Both the position numbers and the translations under genes were made by a program. A model generated the notes under the pieces. The model did no database searches and had not been told where the DNA came from. It saw only the letters and a program-made list of their open reading frames with translations. DNA of 64,000 nucleotides from Artocarpus heterophyllus (Eukaryota > Streptophyta > Magnoliopsida > Rosales > Moraceae), in contig CM046344.1 in the NCBI GenBank assembly GCA_025403435.1, positions 23,320,047 through 23,384,046 on the forward strand. The letters run 5' to 3'. Below are positions 1 to 11,017 of this stretch, in pieces. How positions within the stretch are numbered: position 1 is the stretch's first letter; each line of letters opens with the position of its first letter.

Positions 1-857
1 TTCTCGGTATCCAGATCTTTTGGGATAGGAAGAACAAAATGATAGCTTTGTCCTAGGCTGGCTACATAGATAAAATTCTTAGGAGGTTTGCAATGCAGGA
101 TTCTAAGAAAGGTGGGCAACCATATAGGTCTGGAATTACTCTTTCTAAGAAAGACTCTCCAAAATCCTATGAAGAAAGAGAATACATGAAGAAGGTGTCT
201 TATGCTTCGGCAGTAGGTAATCTCATGTATGCCATGCTTTGCACACGACCAGATATTAGTTATGTGGTCGGGATTGTAAGTCGATTTCAGGCAAATCCAG
301 GACCGAACCATTGGGTTGCGGTAAAGCATATTTTCAAGTACCTGAGAAGGGCTCGAGGGTATATGCTTGTATATTAAGATGGAGACCTGACTTCTCTAGG
401 ATATACTGACTCAAATTTTTAATCTTGTCTGGATTCTAGGAAATCAACTTCGGGTTTTGTGTTTACCCTGGGCGGCGGTGCCATTAGTTGGAGAAGTGTT
501 AAGCAAGATTGCACTTCGGATTCAACGATGGAGGCCGAGTATGTGGCAGCTAGTAATGCATCAAAAGAAGAAGTGTGGCTCTACAAGTTCCTTGGGGATC
601 TTGAAGTAGTTCCTGGTATGGATAAAGCGGTATCACTATACTATGATAATAGTGCAGTGGTAGCTAATGCTAAGGAACCAAGATTTCACAAGAAGAGTAA
701 GCATATTGATCGTAAGTATCATGTGATAAAGGACTTCGTTGAGGGCGGGCATGTCACGGTGTGTAAGATCACGTCAGAAGACAATTTAGCTGATCCATTT
801 ACGAAGACACTTACTAGGAGAGTCTTCGAGAGGCATGTGGAAGCTATGGGGATGTGA
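1..857 (+). pseudogene. Copia pol remnant: end of reverse transcriptase plus RNase H
   Basis: This is the last part of a Ty1/copia polyprotein, cut by the window edge. Two reading frames (93-377 and 459-857) carry Copia landmarks: CTRPDISY in the RT/RNase H linker, SDSTMEAEY in RNase H near 516-542, and KSKHIDRKYH with NLADPFTK near the C-terminus. The normally continuous protein is broken by a stop at 375-377 (after YMLVY) and another near 421. It lies directly upstream of a PPT and a matching LTR, so it is the 3' end of one element. It is colinear with the nested Copia copy at 25000-26620 and shows that copy's undisrupted RNase H junction. It encoded cDNA synthesis functions and is now non-functional. 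Family assignment is secure; the clade (Tork/Angela-like) is an inference from motif style. Confidence 0.9.
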
Positions 858-884
858 GATATGTCATATTTACACACTTAGTGC

Positions 885-895
885 AAGTGGGAGAT
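885..895 (+). other. Polypurine tract of the first Copia element
   Basis: Purine-rich AAGTGGGAGAT lies immediately before the LTR start TGTTAG. This is the expected plus-strand priming site. The nested Copia element has the same tract at 26625-26635. Confidence 0.7.
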
Positions 896-2932
896 TGTTA
901 GACATGTATGCCCTAAGGAGTAAAAATGTAATAAGTTTTTGGAGACATTTTTATCAATAAAGAATTTATTCATTATTGATATACCAAATCTTGTCCTCTT
1001 TACGTTCATATTTGTTGAATATATGTTAAGCAAACAATAGTCTGAGACTATCGGTTTAAACCTTAAGAAATGGGCATATGATGGATGGATTATGCGGAAG
1101 ACACGATTCTTAAGGTGATGGTCTAAATCATACGATCAGCAATAGAGGGAATAAAGTTGGGCGCTTTATTCATGCAAAGATTGTTATGTTGTCTATAACC
1201 CTTTTGGGAGATGGTTTGTCTTGACCATCAGAGGTAGACTCCGTGAATAGAAACATTGGCACGTTGTCATAAGTGACGATGTGTTGGATCAAGACATAAA
1301 GTGAATTGATTTGGATTAATAATTTTGTCTCGGCAAATCGATTCACTTTAGACAATCATTTGTGTTGTATCTTAATCCTAAGATGAACAGTGGGCCCGTT
1401 GTCTTGGCTTGTGTCTTTTGATGTACCAAAGGGTGACACCCACATCTTAATAGTGGTATGCATGCTGGTACGTTGGAGGCATGACTCTTGATAGCATAGA
1501 CCTGTTATTCATAGATATGGAATCCATAGCTCCTCTTTAGGAGTAATGATATCCTCTTATATACGTTATCCTGTAATTGAAAAACTAGAGCGCTCAACCA
1601 TTTGGATACATAGGTGTAACCGCATGGTATACTGTCATTGGATAGTAAGTTTTCTGATGGTGAGATAATGGAACGTAAGATAAAAATAATCAGGAAGGTA
1701 AGATAGAATTTGCCCTTAAGCCAATTATGGATTATCATATGGGGATACGATACACTATGATATGTCATGGAGACTTAGCTATACGAGCTTCGTAATTCTA
1801 TGTAGTCGAGAGTGCAGCTCCAAGCTTTTAGTAGAGTAGCGTTGGAGTTGATAATTATGAAATATATATATGGGATATTGGGTTTCATAATTATCAGGAG
1901 CTTGAACTATATAGGTCCATTTTGTCCCCTTTGCTAGCTTACAACATCCTGTAACGACATGCCGTGCTTTTCTAATAATTGATGACTTATGTCGAATTTA
2001 TTAGATTGGTTGAAATTTAGAAGAAACAAATAATTCATGTCTATTTATCGGTTGAATTAATTTTGTGATTAAAAAAATTAATTCAAGATAAACTTGTTGA
2101 ATTATAATGATCGGACAATTCTTATCTGTTTATCGGTTGATTTAATCTTAGATAACTTAGATCAAGATAAACTTGTAGAATTATTAGGAATTGATTTATT
2201 TTCTTAAAGATTATCTAGATAAAGTTGTTTTGATTAGATAACTTCTCTATTGGGTTATTTGAATTAAAACTGAGACTTTATCCTATAAAATCTCGGGTGA
2301 AAAATAAAAGATTCGTGAAATTTTTATTCGACAGTTCGGCCTACCGATGGACGTGTTCGGCCTGTCGATGGGACCTGTTAGGTCTACCGATCAGGTGGTT
2401 TGGCCTACCGATCAATGAAGGATAAGATCACGTATTTCTACGCTGATCTTATCATATATTGATCCGAACTTGATTCTATTTCAAGTTTTTGAGACCTAAA
2501 TCTGATAAGGACTGACCCCAGGACCAATCTCTATGTAAAGGGAGTAAGTCGTAAGAGTTACTTAGATCAGTTGAGAGATTAAGAGTGATACTCTATTGGT
2601 GAGAATCTGAAAAACTCCCTGAGAGCTTTTGTTCACAAATCATGAACACTTGCTTTGGGTTCTCTTGATTGGTTGGAAGGAGAGTCACCTAGTGGAAGAG
2701 CTGTACGTGTGAGACCACACTCACTCCGGTCGTGGAAAGAGAATGGCAAAGAAGACCAGTTGGTTGAGGCTCTTCTGGAATGTTGCTTTTCTTCACGTTT
2801 TGTGAGGGTTCTTCGGCACACAAAGGTTAGTAAGATCTGGTTAATTTATGCATATAGCATGTCAAACTTGTGTTTTAAAAAATACTCTGATGTAAAATTT
2901 TTAAAATTCTGTTGCGCACTCTTTTTCCTACA
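896..2932 (+). repeat. 3' LTR of the first Copia element
   Basis: A full LTR of about 2.04 kb runs from TGTTAGACATG to CCTACA. Its sequence is colinear throughout with the LTR at 18383-20396, including the conserved block before the end (GCGCACTCT, then 9 nt to the terminal CA). The usual TATAAATA is decayed here (TATGTAAA near 2533), so its promoter is probably weak. The 5' part of the element lies outside the window, so the TSD cannot be checked. The stretch matching a 145-aa ORF at 2655-3092 is LTR sequence, not a gene. Confidence 0.9.
2333..2420 (+). repeat. Cluster of TCGGCCTNCCGA near-palindromes in Copia LTR
   Basis: Four spaced copies of a TTCGGCCTACCGAT-like unit, with single-base variants, lie about 120-200 bp upstream of the decayed TATA position. 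The same cluster is present in the other Copia LTRs of this family. Confidence 0.75.
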
Positions 2933-3839
2933 TTATGCACCAACAGTCATAAATGTTAAGCATATTAGCACATTCAACAAGACGAGGACACAGACACCTT
3001 CGACTAGCTACCGTTTGTCTCGATACATGGTAAGTAGAAATTTTTTTCAATTACACCACAAAATTAATATTGTAATATATGTGTTTCGCTAGCTCATTTG
3101 CAAGTATGGTGTAATGGCATATGTATAATTTTTTAAAGAAAAATCATCATACCATGAGAAAGAGGCTATTTATGTATGCATTGTGTTTGCTTGTAAATGG
3201 CCTTAATTAGTTCCATGGGTTAAATTGGGACTCAAATGGTTTCATACTATATATTGAGACAATTTTTAGACCTTTTTGTATTTCCTAGGATTGAGGGACA
3301 GCAATGTCCATGGGTTAGATTGAGGTATGTATTATTTGGTGAATGTTTGTTGGCATCCACGAATTCTTTACATTAGGCCTGGGGAGTAATTCATGATGTA
3401 CTTAACTATGCGCATATTATATGTTTTTATGATATGATAGGTTTGATGGAAGTTTTATGAGCCTATACAAGATGTCACTATATTGAATTGCATAATTTTT
3501 ACTAACTGGGTGTTAGCTCATGTGGTTGTTGTGATGCAAATGATGGTGCGTCTTAGCAGCGTGGGTTGGAAGGTCAACTGACATGCTTTTTGTTCTCATG
3601 TATACGCATATATGGACACTACTGACCGTATGTGGGCACACTTTTGTTAAAACATGACATTTTGGAACTTGTAATTACTATGAGATTGTTATAATTATGG
3701 TTGAGGTAATGTTTCAAATTTGTTTAGTATTTTCTTCAGTAATTATATTACTTTTAAAGAAAATATAACGTTACATAGCTTAATTATATTTTAGCAATAT
3801 GGTTAAGTTAGACAGGCGTTAGACATCAACTTTAACTTC
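2933..3839. other. Intergenic, no recognised feature
   Basis: AT-rich sequence downstream of the Copia LTR. I found no ORF with recognisable motifs, no RNA gene and no clear repeat structure. Confidence 0.5.
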
Positions 3840-4265
3840 AAATAATTTATCAAAACTCGGAAGGGCTAAAATGGAAGCCGCAGTCAATTTTTCTTTCAGT
3901 TCGTCAAAACTTCGTTATTGATTGATCCTCAAATATTTTTTTCTCCATTGTTGAACTAAAGTTTTGAAAAAATTTCCGTAAAGAGTTGCTAATCCATGGA
4001 AGCTTTGAACATCTTTCATGTTATTTAGAGTAAGCAACTCCAAATAGCCTGAACTTTTGATTGATCAACACCAATATAAATTTCCTCCAAGCAAATCACA
4101 AATCCAAGAAATAAATTTTCTAATGATAAAAAACCGGACTTCTTTAAATTCAACTATATAAAAGCTCATTACAATTCTGATAAATGCTCTATATGATCTT
4201 CAGTAGTCTTTCTGTAAATTATAATATCATCCAAATAAATAATAAACTGTTGTAATACCTTATAA
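3840..4265 (-). pseudogene. Decayed Gypsy-type reverse transcriptase fragment
   Basis: On the minus strand, reading down from about 4262, a conceptual frame gives FIIYLDDIIIYRKTTEDHIEHL, which contains the YLDD active-site motif of LTR-element reverse transcriptases. Further along, with frame changes and stops, there follow LGFVIC..GIYIGVDQSKVQAI-like and SFHGLATFY-like stretches, the usual order downstream of the RT active site in Ty3/gypsy and related pararetroviral polymerases. No frame is open across the segment. Together with the gag-like remnant at higher coordinates it forms one old minus-strand element whose middle has been lost. A caulimovirid origin cannot be excluded from this short stretch. 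Confidence 0.6.
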
Positions 4266-4689
4266 ACAATTAGGTGCTAAAAATTGTTTGTGAAACATCT
4301 ACTTCATTCGCGGCCAAGAGAAGATGGGGATTTTACATTTAATTTCTCAATCAAGTTGCACGTTTTCCCGCCATGCAGAGGCTCCATTCGTTAATTAAAC
4401 AAAACTATAAGAGAGTCTTACGGTCTTCTGCGGTGCCTATGTAGAAAAAAATAATCTTGCGCCAATTTAGCAAATCTAAACAATCTTCAATACTTCCTTC
4501 ACCATTGAGAGGCCTTTAGCAAGTGTGGTTAATACATTATTATTTAAAACACTATAGCATATAAGAACTTTACACTGTAATAATTTTTTACTTTTTACTA
4601 TAACATATAAGAGTTTTATACTATTTGGTAACAATTTTGATGGTTCTAACTATGGTTGCCAAACACCTTATGAATTTCAAGATATCAAA

Positions 4690-5215
4690 TTTCATCTTAA
4701 AATCGTTTTTCAATGATTATGAATACGACGATGATTATTTCCATTAACATTGTTATCTTCAAGATCAATGTCTTGTTGCAACATATCATCATAATAATGA
4801 TTTTGATTGGGCAAAAATTGGTTGTGAAAGGGCGGAACATAGTCGGCCCTATTTGGCTAAAAATTAGCCTATTGTTGTCTTCGTTTGGCAAGTGGGAGTT
4901 GAGGTCGGCGGGCGAATGGGTCGGGTATGACGAATTGTTGTCACCTCTGGTTGTTCTTCGATTCATCATCAGAATCTTTGTTGCCCTGTTGCATAGGTTC
5001 TTGAACATTAATAGCCGTGGCAGTGGACTGATTGGGGTTCATTTCCCGAGTTTGGCTAGGGTTGTCAATGTTGTCTAGAAGTTGAAGAAGTTGAGTGAGA
5101 AGCTCGTTGGTGGTGTTTTGAGCATCCTCAAGTCCCGATAGCAGTTGTTCGATATCACGCACTCGGGTGACAAGTTCTTCAACACTGATGAGATCTTCAA
5201 CAACAATTTCTTTAG
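4690..5215 (-). pseudogene. Decayed Gypsy gag N-terminal fragment
   Basis: The minus strand encodes a coiled-coil-like start (IEQLLSGLEDAQNTTNELL, around 5100-5160). An acidic, Asn/Gln-rich linker follows across at least two frames, down to LQQDIDLEDNN near 4750. This matches the layout at the beginning of plant Ty3/gypsy Gag proteins: coiled coil, then an acidic/Arg-Asp-rich linker before the conserved core. It precedes the RT remnant at 3840-4265 in the same orientation. Frameshifted and non-functional. The overlapping plus-strand ORF at 4713-5078 is a shadow. Confidence 0.5.
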
Positions 5216-6044
5216 AGATATTTTCGTCCTTTGGTGCCGTATTTCTAGAATTATAAACAAGCTTTTGAGTTGAAAATTATGAATGGTATTGATTGATTCC
5301 CGTAAAGGACATGGAATACATAATTTATAACTCTGTTTTTTGACACACAAAAGCTAAATAAAATAAAACTAAATAGGATAAAGCCTGAAATATCTAAAGC
5401 TTTTCAACTAAAAATAAAAAATAAAACCAAAAGATAGATCCGTATCCTGCATCAATAAAAGTACAGAAATGAAATATCGGTTGCATGATAATTGTGAATC
5501 TTATTGATTTTAGAAATGATTTTCAGCTAATTTCCACTCAGATAAATGGATTCTTTGCCATTGCTATAAAAATTTTAATATTTCATCCATAATTCTAAAT
5601 TAGTTGAACTTCTATATCAAGAGAGATAATTTTTTTTTTTTCAATTTAATTTGTAGGAACTTCCTTCCATGTCCGTGTTGTTAGTAAAGGAAACTGGAAA
5701 CCTACTGCACCCAACAGTAATGCATGGCCAAAAAAAAAAAAAAAACCAATGACCTTCTTTATCTTCTACTTTTGCATGTTCCCCCCACAATAATGCAAGC
5801 ACCTCGCAATTATTATCAGCAACCTTTTGTGGGTTTTTCTTGTTCACTCAACTTTATGAACAATAAAACAAAATCGTATACTCCACTCTCTCTCTCGTTC
5901 TCCGCACTATTTTTCTCTTTGCTGGGAATTGCTATCAAGCACTACAAAACTTTGAGATATTTATTTATAACTAATAAAGATGATAGTAATTGAATAAAAA
6001 AAATAAAGCTAATAATAATGATTTTATGTGAAGAGTGAAACTAA
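5216..6044. other. AT-rich intergenic, no recognised gene
   Basis: Contains homopolymer runs (poly-T near 5631-5640, poly-A near 5730-5745) and two short ORFs with no recognisable domain, one of them low-complexity (5724-5993). Nothing else is supported. Confidence 0.4.
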
Positions 6045-6479
6045 GAGCATCTCAAATATAATGCTAAGTTGATATGTTAATGACAAATTTAAAATTTAAG
6101 TGTAAAAAAGTCATCAATGCAATGTCATTTTTAATGCTAAATTTGCTATATATTAAACTTTGTAGCAAAATTGTCACAAGATTTAGCATATAGTAAACAT
6201 AGCATTTGATTTCTTTTAGTTGATAGATTAACTCTTTTTCTTTAGTAATTATAACATTCTTAATTTTTAATTATTTTAATGTTAAAAATTTACTTTTACA
6301 AGTTTCAAGATTTAATAATTATAATAAAAAAAAAGAGAATATTTTAACTTGTATTATATATTAGAGTATAAAATAACATATTAAATATGTTATTTTTAAA
6401 TTTTTAAATATGTTTTTTTTATATTTTTGTAATGGTAAATATACATTGACATTGGTATTTGTATAGGAGGTAATCTAAC
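6045..6479. mobile_element. MITE-like element, copy 1
   Basis: Starts GAGCATCTCAAATATAATGC and ends near GGTAATCTAAC. It is colinear with 10645-11017: shared blocks include the ATATAATGCTAA start, the CTAAATTTGCTATAT middle, a TTGATAGATT block and an AATATACATT end. The two termini are roughly inverted to each other (CATCTC.AATNTAATG types). It has no coding capacity. Family and exact ends are uncertain. Confidence 0.5.
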
Positions 6480-6848
6480 ATGATTAATGGTCAAATACTT
6501 GAATGCTAGATGCATCCTTTATGGTGTTGAGATTTAACTAAGCGCGTGTGTATTACATTATATATTAAACAATAACAAACCAATTGTATGTCATTAAAAT
6601 ATTAAGTATATCTAACAACAATTAATATAAATTACTTTTGCAAAAGTATGCCTCAATGAGAATAATGTTGCGCCATTAAGGACAAATTAAAAAAAGAAAA
6701 AGTAATTATCTCTAAAGACTTCTCTCACACATTGCTGCTAAACAACAACAGCAACAACCGCCAAAACCATTTTCTTTTTATTTATCTGTCAATGTTTTTG
6801 GGGTCTACCTGCTCGAAATTACGAAAATACCCTTACACGGTTCTTCAA

Positions 6849-6854
6849 TATAAA
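6849..6854 (+). promoter_or_regulatory. Candidate TATA box upstream of the MYB gene
   Basis: TATAAA in TTCAATATAAACAAGC, followed by a long pyrimidine-rich leader typical of plant 5' regions. The start site is not determinable by eye; another TATAAA-like stretch near 7596 is an alternative. Confidence 0.35.
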
Positions 6855-7652
6855 CAAGCTGGCCAATCACAAGCCGTCCACTTCAACACTGATTTTTTGG
6901 TTGGGGTTAAGCATCTCTCTCTCTATCCGCTGCGCCCGCGCCCACAAACACCATGCCCACCAATCACAGCTCAACAGTTTTTTACCTCTCTCTCACCCTT
7001 CATTCTCTCTCTAACCCATCACCTTGCTTTGCTGTTTGTTTTGTTCCTATTCCATAGATCGATCCCTGTATTGCAAGTACAAAGCCCGGCCTCACAACAA
7101 TTTTTTTAGTTTATTTGCTTCTCGCTCTCTCTCTCTCCACTCCTTTTGCTGTAAGTCTCGCAACGGAAAAAGGAGAAAAGAAGGGTTCGGAAATGAAAAA
7201 CCACTAAAAGCTTTCTAATTCAATCAAGCCACCTTTGTTTTTTTGGTTTTTCCCTTATCGTTTCTTTTCACGGGAATTCAGAATCTTTTCCTTTTCTGTA
7301 GAAGGAAGCTCTTAATTCACAGTACTTGATCTGGGCTTCGCTTCTTTTGTTCTACCTATCCTTGGGTTTGTGAGCTTTGGATCTGAAAAATGGGAGGTCT
7401 AGGATTTATCTTATAAAAAAAGAAAAAAAAAATCAAAGACTTTTTTTTTTTTTTCTCTCTCTCAACTTTCCTTCTCTAATTTTCCTTGGATTTTGGAAAG
7501 TTGAGAGCTTTTATTGATTCCATTATGCTTATTTGAAAAAGGCTGTTAGATTCCATTCAAAATGCCTCTCAATCAATCCATGACTCTTTTTTGTTTATAA
7601 ATTATAAATAATAAAACCTCCAAAACAAAACTTCTTTGCATTTCCTCTCTGT

Positions 7653-7700
7653 GTTTTCTCTCTCTCTCTGAAAGTTTAAGTTCAAAGAGAGAGAGAAAAC
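7653..7700 (+). promoter_or_regulatory. 15-bp perfect inverted repeat in the MYB 5' leader
   Basis: GTTTTCTCTCTCTCT (7653-7667) is the exact reverse complement of AGAGAGAGAGAAAAC (7686-7700), with an 18-nt spacer. In RNA it could form a long hairpin, and the (GA) tract just downstream could compete for the same CT arm. It also offers GAGA/BPC-type protein sites in DNA. Confidence 0.6.
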
Positions 7701-7707
7701 AGTACAC

Positions 7708-7734
7708 GAGAGAGAGAGAGAGAGAGAGAGAGAG
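7708..7734 (+). repeat. (GA)13 microsatellite in the MYB 5' leader
   Basis: An uninterrupted GA dinucleotide run lies 44 bp before the MYB start codon. Confidence 0.9.
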
Positions 7735-7738
7735 TCAT

Positions 7739-7762
7739 ATGCACTTATTACAAACCCCATAA
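7739..7762 (+). other. Upstream ORF of 7 codons before the MYB start
   Basis: ATG at 7739 reads MHLLQTP and stops at 7760-7762, ending 15 nt before the main ATG (7778). If the mature leader includes it, it could reduce or condition translation of the MYB. Confidence 0.5.
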
Positions 7763-7777
7763 GATAAAAGTAAAACC

Positions 7778-9069
7778 ATGTACAGAGGAATTGAGATTCT
7801 CTCTCCTGCCACTTATCTGAAAAACTCGAATTGGCTGTTTCAGGAGAGCAGACAAGCTAAATGGACAGCTGAAGAGAACAAACAGTTTGAAAATGCACTT
7901 GCTCTTTATGACAAGGACACCCCTGATCGGTGGGTGAAAGTGGCTGCCATGATTCCTGGAAAGACTGTGGCAGATGTGATGAAACAGTACAGGGAATTGG
8001 AAGAGGATGTGAGTGATATTGAGGCTGGTTTGATCCCAATTCCTGGCTATTCGTCAAACTCCTTCACATTGGAATGGGTTAATAACAACAGCAACGTTCA
8101 GGGCTTTGATGGGTTCAAACAGTTTTACTGTGTTGGTGGCAAGAGAGGGACTTCCACAAGACCTTCTGATCAGGAGAGGAAAAAAGGTGTGCCATGGACT
8201 GAAGAAGAGCACAGGTATATTTTTTAATAGGTTTTTACACTTTACATTTGCAATTACATTTATGATTTTGAATGTCTTGCTTCTTTTTTGTGTGATACAA
8301 AATTTATGATTTTGACAATGTTAAAAAATGTCAGAATTACTTGGAACCTATTGAAGCTTGAATTTTTCTGTTGCTTGATAGAATGGAATTCTGAGTGGTG
8401 AAGGTGGGCATCTATTTACTTCACTTTATGAGATCTTAGTGAGTAATTCACTTTATGGTTTGGGGGGACCTTGCTTTAAGACTCAAGTATATATATATAT
8501 TTTTAGATTTTCTTTAGTGATTTAGAGGCTCATTTTCCTTGTTGTTTCTTGATGGATGAAACTGCAGACAATTTCTGCTGGGACTTAAGAAGTATGGTAA
8601 AGGTGACTGGAGAAACATCTCTCGCAATTTTGTGACCACGAGGACTCCAACTCAGGTTGCAAGTCATGCTCAGAAATACTTCATCAGACAACTTACAGGA
8701 GGCAAAGATAAGAGGAGATCAAGCATCCATGACATCACAACTGTCAATATCCTGGACTCCAAATCTCCCTCACCGGACAGTAAAATACCTTCACCAGATC
8801 ACTCCTCATCAATTACACAGCCCACGAAGAAGCATCCGAAAATCACTGGCATGGTTAAACAGCAGTATGACTGGAAACCATCAAACGAAGGTTTGCCCGT
8901 GGTTTTTACTCCGACGAATGGCAATGCTATCTTCGGACCCTTTTGCGGGATTTCTTCATATGGATCTAAGCTGCAGGAGCAGAATTTTCTGAGTGGAGAT
9001 GTCCATGGATCGCAGTTCGGACCTTACAGTAGTACACTTTGTCAGATGCAATCTATGCATCATCAATGA
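7778..9069 (+). CDS. DIVARICATA-like: DIVARICATA-like MYB transcription factor (two MYB/SANT domains)
   Basis: Nuclear DNA-binding protein of the plant 1R/2-repeat MYB class, related to DIVARICATA. Two exons, 7778-8214 and 8568-9069, join in phase to give 312 aa. The N-terminus [20 protein letters not shown] is the family signature. MYB domain 1 spans about residues 28-80 ([14 protein letters not shown], ending in the [15 protein letters not shown] stretch) and is followed by [15 protein letters not shown] domain 2 spans about 137-187 ([16 protein letters not shown], then VASHAQKYF at 176-184), the SHAQKYF-class repeat that recognises GATAA-like sites. A basic [14 protein letters not shown] follows, then a Ser/Pro-rich tail. 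The intron position, between the two halves of domain 2, fits this family. Stop TGA at 9067-9069. The ATG was chosen because it begins the conserved N-terminus. Members control floral dorsoventral form, stress and sugar responses; the role of this one is unknown. The gene appears intact. Confidence 0.95.
8215..8567 (+). other. Intron of the MYB gene
   Basis: Donor CACAG|GTATAT and acceptor CTGCAG|ACAATT. Removing 353 nt restores the WTEEEHRQFLLGL reading frame across an AG|A arginine codon (phase 2). It is T-rich, as plant introns are. Confidence 0.93.
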
Positions 9070-10644
9070 AAATCAAACAATGGGGTGGAGGTTTTTTGAA
9101 TTCTGAAGATATTTTAGTCCCAGAAAATTGTCGTTTGGAGGTTGGACTCTTACAATCTGTGCCATATTGTGGCTTTTGTGAATGTATTGACGAGGACATT
9201 GAATTAGTCCTTCTAGCAATCAGGCTTTATGAAGAAATCTGTTAGCTCGTATTCTGATTTCGTATTTAAATTCTGAACCATTAAAACCATAAAAGAAAGG
9301 CTTATTTAAATTGAAGCTTAAGCTTTTTTTACTCTTGATGTTCTTTGATCCTGCTGCTTTGGAGTGAGTACAGTCAAGAAAGTATTTGGGATTGAATTGG
9401 TAGTGTAGTACAACCAGTTCTATTCTAAAAACTGTTGTCTACAATTGACTTTGAAATTGCTTAAAAATAATAAAATAAATACAGGGTTTAATTTATTGGC
9501 TTAGAAATGTTATGTGAAAAAACACTTTTCTGCTACAAATTGCATTATGTGATTGGTCATGAAGCCTTTGAAACATATTTCTTTTGGAGTTAAACTTTTC
9601 GTTCTTGTCCAAAGCATACTTGGCAATAAACGCCATTTTTGTTCTTCCCTAACTATACATTTACTTAAAGAGTTAGGTTTTCTATGCCTCTAACGAATTG
9701 AACTGCAAATTTTTGCGTGGCAACTTAAGTTCCTTGGTATAGTCTAAAGCAGTGTTAACATATGCCGAGTCACAATGCATTTCTTCAAATTCGACGCAGA
9801 TTTTAATCTGGATCCTTTTTCCTAACTCGCTCTCTCAAAACAGGGTCTCCACATCAAATGGTGACTAATTAGTCGATCTGCTATTAACAACCTAATCTGA
9901 TCCGATCCCTAGTTCCAGAGACCAAGAGCCACTTGTGTAAGCATCTCATTCTTCTTTCTTTCTGTCTGCTTCTTTTCTTTTTGTTCCCCGCTTGAGGATG
10001 AGAGCAATTCCTCTTCTCTTCATTGAGATTGATTATTCATTATATGCTGAGGTGAAAGAAGATCCTCCGGGCTCTTGGGTGGGTTGGTGAGTATTACCAA
10101 ACCAAAATAAACTCAACTTTTGCTCAAGTCCTTTTGCTTGTTTCTTTGTGTCCACTTTTATTAAGAAGGAACCAATGGTAAAGCACTAGTCAGTTAGACT
10201 TTGTGCAAATAATCATGGTTTTATGATTCTTGGAACTGTATTATTACCGATAAAAGGAAATATGAAAAGGCCAATCCTGTTTCTAATCCTTATTCTCTCC
10301 TGAGGACCGCATGCATTACATAGGGTATCTAAGCTACAGTTAGGTCTGATTATACTAATTAACCATTTTCTACATGTCACGGCAGATTTAATATTCTTTT
10401 TTAAAAGCACAGGATGGGCTTTAAGATTCTGTCAGTGAGTGAGAAAATTATTATATTTTATTTCATTACCAAGAAGGGTGGTGCCATATGCCAAAGAATC
10501 TTCTCCTAGTCAAGCACAAATGTGGACTGAAATGACCTAAAACACAATTGATGAATGTAATGGTATAGGTGCCCGAGTATTCCTACTTTCTATAGAATCC
10601 CACAAAAAAGGTTACACAACTGTGCCTTTTCAACCATTAACTAG
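9070..10644. other. MYB 3' UTR and downstream intergenic region
   Basis: The first few hundred bases are the probable 3' UTR, with poly(A)-signal-like AATAAA matches near 9467-9476. Around 9830-10100 there is a CT-rich stretch and a good splice-donor-like GGTTGGTGAGTA near 10083, so an unannotated transcript start is possible. No coding frame with recognised motifs is present. Confidence 0.4.
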
Positions 10645-11017
10645 TGTTATAACATATCCAATATAATGCTAAATTGACGTGCTAATGATAAATTTGGCAT
10701 TTCAGTATAAAAAACTCTCCAATGTAATGTTATTTTTAGTACTAAATTTGCTATATGCTAAACTTTGTTGCTCTATTGGTTGATAGATTGACTTTTTGCT
10801 TTAATAATTACAACATTCTAACTTTTCAATTATTTTAGTATGAAAAGTTTACTTTTCAAGTTTTAAAATTTAATAATTATAAATAAGAAAAATATGATAT
10901 TTTTAGTTAAATTATGCATTAGAGCACAAAATAAAACCACACATTAAATATGCAATTTTTATACATTTGATGATAAATATACATTAATATTGACATTTAC
11001 ATTAAAGATAGTCTAAC
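10645..11017. mobile_element. MITE-like element, copy 2
   Basis: Colinear with 6045-6479 but shorter and diverged: starts near AACATATCCAATATAATGC and ends near GATAGTCTAAC. With copy 1 it brackets the MYB gene. Non-coding; ends approximate. Confidence 0.5.

Noticed and set aside
1170..1768. Short minus-strand ORFs repeated at 26910, 27245, 28916 and 29251
   Set aside because: They are repeated LTR sequence without coding constraint.
2655..3092. 145-aa ORF (and equivalents at 20060, 28335, 30333 and 30978)
   Set aside because: It recurs at the same place in every Copia LTR, has no domain and varies in frame; it is the end of the LTR.
4713..5078. 121-aa plus-strand ORF
   Set aside because: Lies opposite the decayed gag remnant; composition is that of an antisense shadow.
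9830..10100. Possible upstream exon of an unknown transcript
   Set aside because: Only a CT-rich stretch and one donor-like site; no acceptor or coding frame supports a gene.
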